A stretch of DNA of 21,670 nucleotides from UPXZ01 sp964498765 (lineage in GTDB: Bacteria; Bacteroidota; Bacteroidia; Bacteroidales; Paludibacteraceae). Below the pieces are notes generated by a model. That model saw only the letters and a program-made list of their open reading frames with translations. It made no database searches and was not told the DNA's origin. The position numbers and the translations under genes are program-made. The stretch covers positions 1-21,670 of the forward strand of contig CAZCIU010000047.1 of NCBI GenBank assembly GCA_964498765.1, given 5' to 3'. Below are positions 15,819-21,670 of this stretch, piece by piece (position 1 is the first letter of the stretch; every line of letters begins with the position of its first letter).

Positions 15819-15869
15819 GTTATTTGCCTTCGGCGATATTTATTGTTATTTGCTTCGCTGATATTAATT
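15819..15869 (+). repeat. Imperfect 26-bp tandem repeat between acyltransferase and nitrilase
   Basis: Two adjacent units, 15819-15844 and 15845-15869, share GTTATTTGC, a TTCG core, GATATT and a final AATT or TATT; the second is one base shorter. They fill nearly all the 60-bp space between the two genes and end just before the nitrilase ATG. The look matches low-complexity intergenic repeats of Bacteroidota. Confidence 0.65.
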
Positions 15870-15877
15870 TTATAAAA

Positions 15878-16648
15878 ATGAACATCTCCCTTATCCAATC
15901 CGACATCTTCTGGGCCGATATTCAATCCAATCTTCGGAAAACAGAAAAAGACCTGGCATCTCTTTCGGGTAAAACAGATTTGGCGGTGCTGCCCGAAATG
16001 TTTACCACCGGATTTTGTACTGACAGACTTGACCTGGCCGAAACGATGGAGGGCGAAACGGTACAGAAATTAAAATCCTGGGCTGTACATTACAAAATGG
16101 CTATTACGGGAAGTTTTATTGCGCGTGAGGACGATAAAATTTTCAACCGTGCATTTTTTGTTTTTCCCGATGGAAAGATACGTACAGCCGATAAACGGCA
16201 TCTTTTTTCCGTGGGTGGTGAGCATCGCTATTTTTCGGCAGGAAATGATAAGTTGATTGTAAATTACTGCGGAATGAATATCTGCGTGCTGGTTTGTTAC
16301 GATGTACGATTTCCTGTTTGGTCCAGAAATCGGAATAACGAGTACGATTTGCTCATTTACACAGCCAGTTTTCCTCACGTTCGCATGGATGCCTGGGATG
16401 CGCTTCTGAAAGCGCGGGCAATAGAAAATCAGGCTTTCGTGTGCGGAGTTAATCGGGTAGGAGTAGACGGAGAAAATATCCGCTATTCCGGTCATTCCGT
16501 TCTGCTGGATTATAAAGGAAAAACGCTGCTCGATTTTCAGGAATATGAGGCAGGAATTAAAACCGCCGAAATATCCACCTCCGAACTTGAAAAATTCAGA
16601 AAAAAATATGCTTTCTGGAAAGATGCGGATGATTTTGAGTTAAAATAA
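15878..16648 (+). CDS. Nitrilase-family omega-amidase (YafV-like carbon-nitrogen hydrolase)
   Basis: This predicted cytosolic amidase probably hydrolyses alpha-ketoglutaramate or ketosuccinamate to the keto acid and ammonia, as omega-amidases do after glutamine transamination. The nitrilase triad is visible: Glu40 (AVLPEMFTTGF), Lys106 (DKRHLFSVGGE) and Cys140 (VLVCYDVRFP). GNRVG-type sequence appears as VCGVNRVGVDGE and the final strand region is SVLLDYKGKTLL. The FTTGF and HLF..GGE forms are typical of the YafV branch. I chose ATG 15878, which gives the usual start MNISLIQSDIFW; an upstream in-frame TTG would add 18 residues encoded by the tandem repeat and is rejected. Length is 256 residues, as usual. 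A hairpin terminator follows the stop. Confidence 0.9.
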   Translation: MNISLIQSDIFWADIQSNLRKTEKDLASLSGKTDLAVLPEMFTTGFCTDRLDLAETMEGETVQKLKSWAVHYKMAITGSFIAREDDKIFNRAFFVFPDGKIRTADKRHLFSVGGEHRYFSAGNDKLIVNYCGMNICVLVCYDVRFPVWSRNRNNEYDLLIYTASFPHVRMDAWDALLKARAIENQAFVCGVNRVGVDGENIRYSGHSVLLDYKGKTLLDFQEYEAGIKTAEISTSELEKFRKKYAFWKDADDFELK

Positions 16649-16650
16649 GC

Positions 16651-16697
16651 CCCCTTTCCCTGCGGGATTTCTCCCACAAGGGGTTGGTTTTTTATTT
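16651..16697 (+). terminator. Hairpin terminator after the nitrilase gene
   Basis: CCCCTT at 16651-16656 pairs with AAGGGG at 16678-16683, with an inner CCCTGCGGG element, and is followed by a T-rich run (TTGGTTTTTTATTTTTTTC). It begins 3 bp after the nitrilase stop. The CCCC/GGGG arms resemble the element at 15013-15045, so this may be a repeat copy serving as a terminator. Confidence 0.68.
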
Positions 16698-16711
16698 TTT
16701 TCATTGGATTA

Positions 16712-16827
16712 TTCTAACCCTTCCCCCTTCGGGTACTTCCCTTTATCAAAAGGGAAGATTAGTGCGCAGTGTTTTATGTCACCTTTTGATAAAGGGGACG
16801 AGCGAGGAACGAGCGGAGGGGTTAGAA
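16712..16827. repeat. 116-bp interrupted inverted repeat between nitrilase and prsW
   Basis: The outer arms are 9 bp (TTCTAACCC at 16712-16720, GGGTTAGAA at 16819-16827). The inner arms are a perfect 15 bp (CCCTTTATCAAAAGG at 16739-16753, its complement at 16782-16796) around a 28-nt loop. Between outer and inner arms the two sides differ: CTTCGGG-type sequence on the left, and GACGAGCGAGGAACGAGCGG on the right, itself an internal direct repeat. No open reading frame is inside. It has the form of a small palindromic mobile or REP-like element; copy number in this genome is unknown. Confidence 0.7.
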
Positions 16828-16921
16828 AAAAATCTAACGATATACTATCAGCATTTCATACATTAGTTTAATGTTAATTTAATGATATTTAATCGCTTTC
16901 GGGGATAATTAAAAAAAGTTT

Positions 16922-17638
16922 ATGTCGCTACTAATCGCTTCCATAGTTCCGGTCGTCATTTTGATGGTTTATTTTTACTATCACGATAAATACGAGAAAG
17001 AGCCAGTGAAATCGCTTGCCAAAGCATTTTTCGGCGGAATTCTTTCGGTGTTTTTGACTTTGCTTTTGGTTGCGATATTTCCAGTTCCGATGCCTGCCGG
17101 AGCTTCGCAGGCCTATTTGGCGTTTGCTCAATCTTTCGGGCAAGCCGGAATTCCGGAAGAAATCAGCAAGTTTGCCATGCTTTTTCTGTTTATCTGGCGC
17201 GACAAAAATTTCAATGAATACTACGACGGAATTTTGTACGCCGTATTTGTGTCGCTCGGCTTTGCCTGCCTGGAAAATATCATGTACGTGATGCAGTACG
17301 GCATGGGAGTAGCGGTTTCAAGAGGTTTGCTGGCGGTGCCTCTGCATGCATTGTGCGGAGTGGTGATGGGTTACTATTTTTCGCTGGCAAAATTTTCCGG
17401 CAGTACCGTTTCCAATCTGTTGAAAGCGGTAATTTTTGCCATTTTAGCACACGGAGTATACGATTTTATCCTGTTTTTCCTCCAACCGTATGTGGAAATT
17501 CTTCCCTTTGTGGGAGTTTTGAGTACGGTGCTAGTTTTCGTTTTCGTAGGTTATATGTGGAAAATATCTTTGCGGAAAATCAATCTTCACGTCAGCAATT
17601 CCGTATTCAAAGACCGTGAACCCGGAGAACTTATCTGA
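16922..17638 (+). CDS. PrsW-family intramembrane metalloprotease
   Basis: PrsW proteins are multi-pass membrane proteases related to the CAAX protease (ABI) group; Bacillus subtilis PrsW makes the first cut in anti-sigma factor RsiW. This 238-residue protein has about seven hydrophobic segments. The family motifs are GIPEEISKFAML (Glu79, Glu80, Lys84), FACLENIMY (Glu118), VPLHALCG (His142) and ILAHGVYDF (His177), all within or next to membrane helices, so the active site appears complete. The ATG at 16922 gives a helix straight away (MSLLIASIVPVVILMVYF in part). No anti-sigma or sigma factor gene lies nearby. It converges with the metallophosphoesterase gene, 3 bp apart, with no terminator between. 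The protease target is unknown. Confidence 0.88.
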   Translation: MSLLIASIVPVVILMVYFYYHDKYEKEPVKSLAKAFFGGILSVFLTLLLVAIFPVPMPAGASQAYLAFAQSFGQAGIPEEISKFAMLFLFIWRDKNFNEYYDGILYAVFVSLGFACLENIMYVMQYGMGVAVSRGLLAVPLHALCGVVMGYYFSLAKFSGSTVSNLLKAVIFAILAHGVYDFILFFLQPYVEILPFVGVLSTVLVFVFVGYMWKISLRKINLHVSNSVFKDREPGELI

Positions 17639-17641
17639 AAA

Positions 17642-19393
17642 TTATTCCGCTTCAAGCATCACAGCATTTCCTGCCCAGCGACTATCTGAATTCCAGTTGT
17701 TTATGCCCGTTGCCATAAATGTATTTATGCCGGGATTTGTGATGATTTGTTGCGGTTTATGCAGGTAAATCGGGTAGTTCAGGTCGTCAATATACTCACG
17801 ATTGGCGGACATCCATTTGCCGATATTTCCGGATAAAACCACCTGCTGATTAAGTCCTTTCATATTGTAAACGATTCTGTTCACGGCGACTTTCAGCTTT
17901 TTCACATACTCCATTTTATTGAATGATTTTGTGATCGTTCCTTTCAAAAATCGAGTTCTGGCAAGCTCTCCGGCAATGTTTTCGATGCTTTTATCCAGCT
18001 TTTTTAGCGTGATATTGTCAAACGAACTGTCGTTATTTCCTTCGTAAATTTTCATCATCACATCCACGGCAATTTTCCCCAAATTATCCTCCACAATCTG
18101 TCCCAATTTTTCAGCTTCCGGAATTTTTATAAAGGCAGAATAAAGATTAGCGTACTGTTTTATTTCCGGGTAAAATTCTGAAATTAAGGATGATAACACG
18201 CTTGGAATGCTTTCTTTGATAATGCGTCGGGCGTAGGCCTGAAAATTCTCACCTTTTAAATCATAGTCAATTTTTTCGATGAATTTGGTCGAAATCATCA
18301 GCTGATTATTGTTGCGATATTCGATAATTCGGTACGGACACGGATAGGTAACGGGCGAGCCTGTTTCCACGTCGTAGAGGAAGTTTCCGCTTGTATCGTA
18401 AGTTTTGGCAATGTCATTGGCGTGAAAATGTCCGGTGAAAACCACCTGAATGCCGGCATTCATAAATTCCTGCTGAACTTCTTTGAAGTTCTCCAAAAGA
18501 TAAGGTGCGGAAATATCACCTTGAAAATCAAAGTGTTCCACCACGTTGTGATGCACCATCGCGATGATTTGCTTGCCTGCTTTTTGAGCCAAATCCGCTT
18601 GCTTTTTAATCCATTGCATAGTAGCAGGTTTGATTTTTCCTTCCGTTACGCAATGATCCTTTTCGTCGCCTCGGCTGATGTGCTTATTGTCATCATATCT
18701 GCACGCGTCTATGGCTATAACTCTCATTCCCACAATGGGTTCGCTGGCGTAACTTAACGAATTAATATCACGACTAATCGCCTCGCCATAACCAAAATTG
18801 TGATAAATTTCACTGAATTTAAGCGGACTGACGCTCTCGGCTTTTTCGGTTTTGTCACCATTGAAATAGACCGCGTCAGGATTGTCCACATCGTGATTTC
18901 CGGGGATTATCAGCATTTTTGTTCCTTGCTGAATGATTGGTTTAAAAATTTCAACGAACGATTGGTGGCTTAGCAATTCACCATCCTTTGTCATATCACC
19001 GCTTACAAGCACTAAATCCGGCTTTTCTGCAAGAATATTTCGTGCTAATTCTTCGGCAATAGCTCGGCTTTCCTGCAACAGTTTTCGGTCTTTTTGGAGG
19101 TAATCCAGAAAAGCTTTGCCGTCTTTTTTCAGCAATTTTTCAGACATGATATGCACGTCTGAAATGACCATGATTTTCTTGCTGTTATTATCTAAAATAT
19201 CTGATTGTGTGAATGTTATAGGTTTCATTTTTGTGAGGTTTTGATTGAGAATATCCAATTCGCTGGTATTGTTTTCAGCAAGAATTGAATTGTTTTCGGA
19301 GATGTCAGTGGGGTTAGCGCCAGAAGCCGGAACAAAGAGCAGGAGTAAAAAAACGGAATAAAACGAAAATGTACTTTGTAGTTTTTTAATCAT
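17642..19393 (-). CDS. Secreted calcineurin-like metallophosphoesterase
   Basis: This is a two-metal phosphoesterase predicted to act outside the cytoplasm. I chose ATG 19393, which gives a signal peptide (MIKKLQSTFSFYSVFLLLLF, cleavage near residue 26); an earlier in-frame TTG at 19426 adds 11 residues with no benefit. All catalytic blocks are present: DVH (Asp79, His81), SGDMTKDGE (Asp133), PGNHD (165-168), MVHHNVVEH (His281) and GHFH (321-324). The remaining 240 or so residues, about 345-583, contain helical-looking segments and no family I recognise. At 583 residues the protein is much longer than a bare phosphoesterase domain. No T9SS tail is seen. Possible substrates include phosphomonoesters, phosphodiesters or cyclic nucleotides. 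The gene is alone, ending 3 bp from prsW. Family confident, substrate unknown. Confidence 0.87.
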   Translation of the reverse strand: MIKKLQSTFSFYSVFLLLLFVPASGANPTDISENNSILAENNTSELDILNQNLTKMKPITFTQSDILDNNSKKIMVISDVHIMSEKLLKKDGKAFLDYLQKDRKLLQESRAIAEELARNILAEKPDLVLVSGDMTKDGELLSHQSFVEIFKPIIQQGTKMLIIPGNHDVDNPDAVYFNGDKTEKAESVSPLKFSEIYHNFGYGEAISRDINSLSYASEPIVGMRVIAIDACRYDDNKHISRGDEKDHCVTEGKIKPATMQWIKKQADLAQKAGKQIIAMVHHNVVEHFDFQGDISAPYLLENFKEVQQEFMNAGIQVVFTGHFHANDIAKTYDTSGNFLYDVETGSPVTYPCPYRIIEYRNNNQLMISTKFIEKIDYDLKGENFQAYARRIIKESIPSVLSSLISEFYPEIKQYANLYSAFIKIPEAEKLGQIVEDNLGKIAVDVMMKIYEGNNDSSFDNITLKKLDKSIENIAGELARTRFLKGTITKSFNKMEYVKKLKVAVNRIVYNMKGLNQQVVLSGNIGKWMSANREYIDDLNYPIYLHKPQQIITNPGINTFMATGINNWNSDSRWAGNAVMLEAE

Positions 19394-19580
19394 AAGATTT
19401 TGTGTTGGTTGTAAGTTTTTTACCAATACAAAATAAGCTTTATCTTGTTTCTTGCTGATTATAAAGCTGTTATGATTTTGCTAAGAATGTGTTTTTATTT
19501 CTCTACAAAATGATGAATGAAAATGTAAGTTTCTGAAATGATTGCTACAAGGAGGTTACAGGTGGCTGGAATAAAAAAAT

Positions 19581-19618
19581 AAACAGCGAAAATAGTGAAA
19601 TCACAATTCTCGCTGTTT
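19581..19618 (-). terminator. Rho-independent terminator after the barrel-like protein gene
   Basis: AAACAGCGA at 19581-19589 pairs with TCGCTGTTT at 19610-19618 (9-bp perfect stem, 20-nt loop), 20 bp past the stop at 19639. On the minus strand it continues into ATTTTTTTATT. It separates this gene from the metallophosphoesterase gene. Confidence 0.75.
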
Positions 19619-19638
19619 TGTATCTTGTAAAGTGTTAA

Positions 19639-20340
19639 TTAAATATCGTATTTCAGTCCTAATTTTATCAGTCTTATATTGGAAAAACTTTGTTTCAGCA
19701 TAGGATCATACAATTTGGAACTATACTCCTGAAATCCTCCCATCACCCAGATTTTCGGATAAACTTGGTAACGTAGCTGAACTTGGATGCCAATGTGAGC
19801 TTTGTTGAAGGCAGTAGAAGGTCCTATGCCGCCTGTACTGTAAACTAGCAATCCGGGCAACGCGCCAAGGCTTACAGATAATCCTTTTTCCAAAAAATAA
19901 TAGGACATAGAAAGTGGCAACGACACTAAAAATAAACTGTGGTTAGAGTTGCTAATAGATCTGGTTGGAAGTGGCACTTCGGCAGCTTCTGTTATTTTAT
20001 TTTCAACAAATTCGTAAATATGCATCGTATTTTTCTCAATTGTTTGATTGAAATTGACATTGTTAAAGTCAATTCCGGCATCAAAACTGATGTTGTCTTC
20101 CGCATAAAGATACTGCAAACCGACTGTTACTCCACCTCCGGGCTTATTTTTATAATCAGCAAAATATTGTTCTCTTTTGAAGAAATTATAACCTTCTCGA
20201 CTGCTTTCCAACTGAATAATATTAGTTGCTTTCGAGTTTGAAATCAATGAAAAGTTAGCAGAACCTTCCACGAAAAAGTTGAGTTGAGCTTGCGTAGCAA
20301 GGCTTATAATTAGGAGTGAAATAATTGCGATTTTTCTCAT
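19639..20340 (-). CDS. Hypothetical outer-membrane beta-barrel-like protein
   Basis: I do not recognise a named family. ATG 20340 gives a signal peptide (MRKIAIISLLIISLATQAQ) and then a strand-rich protein of 233 residues in total. Alternating-hydrophobicity segments such as LNFFVEGSANFSLIS, GGGVTVGLQYLYA, LSVSLGALPGLLVYS and IGIQVQLRYQVYP, with a C-terminal strand LIKLGLKYDI, fit an 8- to 10-stranded outer-membrane barrel of the PorT/OmpA-like kind common in Bacteroidota. Upstream in-frame codons to 20400 would add 20 residues that break the signal peptide, so they are rejected. A TACTTTTG box at 20358-20365 predicts a leader of only about 11 nt. It is a single-gene transcript, terminated at 19581-19618. 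Function unknown. Confidence 0.7.
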   Translation of the reverse strand: MRKIAIISLLIISLATQAQLNFFVEGSANFSLISNSKATNIIQLESSREGYNFFKREQYFADYKNKPGGGVTVGLQYLYAEDNISFDAGIDFNNVNFNQTIEKNTMHIYEFVENKITEAAEVPLPTRSISNSNHSLFLVSLPLSMSYYFLEKGLSVSLGALPGLLVYSTGGIGPSTAFNKAHIGIQVQLRYQVYPKIWVMGGFQEYSSKLYDPMLKQSFSNIRLIKLGLKYDI

Positions 20341-20357
20341 GATGAAAATATTTTGGA

Positions 20358-20365
20358 CAAAAGTA
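20358..20365 (-). promoter_or_regulatory. -7 promoter box (TACTTTTG) for the barrel-like gene
   Basis: On the minus strand TACTTTTG matches TAnnTTTG, 17 bp upstream of the ATG at 20340. A TTTG (minus strand of 20389-20392) lies 23 nt further upstream, within the looser spacing reported for flavobacterial promoters. Confidence 0.48.
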
Positions 20366-20402
20366 CTAAAAACAGAACACAAATTAAACAAACAAGGCAA
20401 TT

Positions 20403-20451
20403 TTCACACAAAACCGTTATGGGGTTCTTGATTTCTAAAAATCTGTGTGAA
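20403..20451. repeat. Inverted repeat downstream of tal
   Basis: TTCACACA at 20403-20410 and its complement TGTGTGAA at 20444-20451 flank a 33-nt spacer that itself contains GATTTCTAAAAATC. On the minus strand the right arm is not followed by a T tract, so it is a poor terminator. TGTG-rich sequence continues to about 20477 with a loose 10-nt rhythm, suggesting a decayed intergenic repeat. Confidence 0.4.
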
Positions 20452-20498
20452 TTCGTGCAGTTTGTGTAAGTTGTGTTCCAAAAAAGTGTGCCAGAAAC

Positions 20499-21455
20499 CT
20501 ACAACATCTCCGAAATTTGTTTTTCCAATTTCACTAAATCTTTGGTGAAATTACGGATACCTTCGGCCAATTTTTCGGTAGCCATCGCATCTTCGTTCAT
20601 CATCCAGCGGAAGGTTTTTTCGTCCATGTGGATTTTTTCGATGTCCATTGCTTTGGCTTTTTCGGCATCGAGTTTCCTTTCGAGTTTGCCTTCGGTTTGT
20701 TCCAATTCTTTCAGCAGATTAGGTGAAATAGTCAGCAAATCACTTCCTGCCAGTTCGCATATTTCGCCGATATTTCGGAAGCTTGCACCCATTACTTGCA
20801 CGGGATAACCGAATTTTTTGTAGTAATTGAAAATGTTCGTTACCGAAATCACGCCCGGATCTTCCGGTGCCGGAATTTCAGAAACACCGCGGTCTTTTTT
20901 ATGCCAATCCAAAATACGACCAACGAAAGGTGAAATCAATCGAACGCCCGCTTCGGCGCAGGCAATGGCTTGTGCTTGCGAGAATAGCAATGTCAAATTA
21001 CAGTGAATGCCTTCTTTTTCTACAATTTCAGCCGCTTTGATGCCTTCCCAAGTAGAGGCGATTTTTATCAAAATGCGCTCGCGTGAAATGCCGTTTTCTT
21101 CGTACAATGCAATGATTTCACGGGCTTTTTTCACCGTTGCTTCCGTGTCAAAAGAAAGTCGTGCATCCACTTCCGTAGAAGCTCTGCCGGGAACGATTTT
21201 CAGAATTTCCAATCCGAAATTCACCGCCAGTTTGTCCATTGCTTTTGAAAGCTGTACGGCTTTATCTTGCGAAGATTTTCGTGCAAATTCTATCGCATCG
21301 TCAATCAGATGTTTGTACTTTGCGTCTTGCGAAGCCGCGTAAATGAGTGACGGATTGGTAGTTGCATCAACGGGTTTGTACGCTTCAATGGATTGAAAAT
21401 CACCGGTGTCGGCAACGACTTGTGTGTAGTTTTTCAGTTGTTCGAGTAAGTTCAT
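20499..21455 (-). CDS. tal: Transaldolase (TalB type)
   Basis: This enzyme of the non-oxidative pentose phosphate pathway transfers a dihydroxyacetone unit from sedoheptulose-7-phosphate to glyceraldehyde-3-phosphate, giving erythrose-4-phosphate and fructose-6-phosphate. The 318-residue length matches E. coli TalB (317), with near-identical blocks VVADTGD, DATTNPSLI, GLEILKIVPGRASTEVDARLS, CNLTLLFS, LISPFVGRILDW, EDPGV and GASFRNIGEI. The Schiff-base lysine is Lys131 (RILIKIASTW); Asp16 and Glu95 match the catalytic acid/base residues of TalB. The start is ATG 21455 (MNLLEQLKNYTQVV). A -7 box lies at 21545-21552, giving a leader of about 83 nt. It appears to be a single-gene unit. Confidence 0.98.
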   Translation of the reverse strand: MNLLEQLKNYTQVVADTGDFQSIEAYKPVDATTNPSLIYAASQDAKYKHLIDDAIEFARKSSQDKAVQLSKAMDKLAVNFGLEILKIVPGRASTEVDARLSFDTEATVKKAREIIALYEENGISRERILIKIASTWEGIKAAEIVEKEGIHCNLTLLFSQAQAIACAEAGVRLISPFVGRILDWHKKDRGVSEIPAPEDPGVISVTNIFNYYKKFGYPVQVMGASFRNIGEICELAGSDLLTISPNLLKELEQTEGKLERKLDAEKAKAMDIEKIHMDEKTFRWMMNEDAMATEKLAEGIRNFTKDLVKLEKQISEML

Positions 21456-21544
21456 GTATTTAAATTTAGAAGTTAGAAATCAGAATTAGAAGCACGAAGA
21501 GGTGTACTTTGCTTATTGATTTTTCAGAAAATCCATTTACCCAA

Positions 21545-21552
21545 CAAAGTTA
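21545..21552 (-). promoter_or_regulatory. -7 promoter box (TAACTTTG) for tal
   Basis: On the minus strand TAACTTTG matches TAnnTTTG, 89 bp upstream of the tal ATG, the same form as the boxes ahead of mtaB and the helicase. No clear -33 box is present. Confidence 0.48.
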
Positions 21553-21604
21553 TTCATTATTCATCAAACATCCTAAAACAATCTTTCGATTTTTCAATAA
21601 AAAA

Positions 21605-21633
21605 ATGCCAACTTGTTTATAACAAATTGGCAT
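21605..21633 (-). terminator. Terminator of a minus-strand gene beyond the right edge
   Basis: ATGCCAACTTGT at 21605-21616 pairs with ACAAATTGGCAT at 21622-21633 (12 bp, one G-T/A mismatch, 5-nt loop). On the minus strand it is followed by a run of Ts and TATTG. It implies that a gene on the minus strand ends between 21634 and a little past 21670; too little of it is present to identify. Confidence 0.75.
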
Positions 21634-21670
21634 AAAGAGTTCTTTATTTGATGAGCATCTAAATAAGTTT

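Noticed and set aside
15824..15877. TTG-started 18-residue extension of the nitrilase
   Set aside because: It is encoded by the intergenic tandem repeat and is absent from the family's usual N-terminus; ATG 15878 fits.
15422..15925. 167-codon minus-strand open frame across the acyltransferase and the spacer
   Set aside because: Overlaps the EGTR-containing gene and the tandem repeat; no domain or signal seen.
16712..16827. Possible CRISPR or insertion-sequence end
   Set aside because: There is only one inverted pair, no regularly spaced direct repeats, and no transposase nearby.
20403..20451. Terminator for tal
   Set aside because: The arms are only 8 bp with a 33-nt spacer and there is no T tract on the minus strand after the stem; listed only as a repeat.

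Overview
The window looks like the chromosome of an anaerobic Bacteroidota (Bacteroidales-like) bacterium. The evidence is: repeated TAnnTTTG-type -7 promoter boxes ahead of genes; three secreted proteins ending in type IX secretion (T9SS) sorting domains; a sulfatase of the serine type, matured by oxygen-sensitive radical-SAM enzymes; RecA, RlhA-type U32 and transaldolase sequences of that general character; and low-GC intergenic DNA carrying small CCCC/GGGG palindromes. A Paludibacter-like relative is possible, but this is inference. No tRNA, rRNA, CRISPR array, insertion sequence or prophage was seen.

Layout. Positions 1-594 (-) hold the N-terminal part of the tRNA methylthiotransferase MtaB. 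A divergent promoter region separates it from a (+) pair, a T9SS-secreted endonuclease/exonuclease/phosphatase nuclease and an RlhA-like U32 protein, only 9 bp apart. The (-) gene recA follows, with a clear terminator at 4514-4543. Next is a (-) block read in the order GH89 alpha-N-acetylglucosaminidase (12576 to 8830), multidomain GEVED/lectin-like secreted protein (8764 to 7205) and secreted serine-type sulfatase (7184 to 5793), closed by a terminator at 5742-5773. This block is the main accessory system: a small exported glycan-degradation locus lacking SusC/SusD in the window. Upstream of it lies a PcrA/UvrD helicase (-).

From 15263 the (+) strand carries a PlsC-type acyltransferase, an omega-amidase-like nitrilase and a PrsW-family membrane protease, separated by repeat-rich spacers (tandem repeat 15819-15869, hairpin terminator 16651-16697, 116-bp inverted repeat 16712-16827). 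PrsW converges with a 3-bp gap on a secreted metallophosphoesterase (-). A small outer-membrane-barrel-like protein (-) and transaldolase tal (-) complete the window, and a terminator at 21605-21633 belongs to a (-) gene lying beyond the right edge.

How the genes relate. Most are housekeeping functions: tRNA and rRNA modification, recombination and repair, lipid synthesis, amide metabolism and the pentose phosphate pathway. The glycan locus plausibly acts together: the sulfatase removes sulfate, GH89 cleaves terminal alpha-linked GlcNAc, and the lectin-like protein holds substrate or product at the surface. The substrate (heparan-like glycan, mucin alpha-GlcNAc or another) cannot be decided from sequence alone. 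Nothing here is clearly a wholly new system. The best candidates for new biology are the middle protein of the glycan locus, the unassigned C-terminal half of the metallophosphoesterase, the PrsW gene with no recognisable anti-sigma partner, and the intergenic palindromes.
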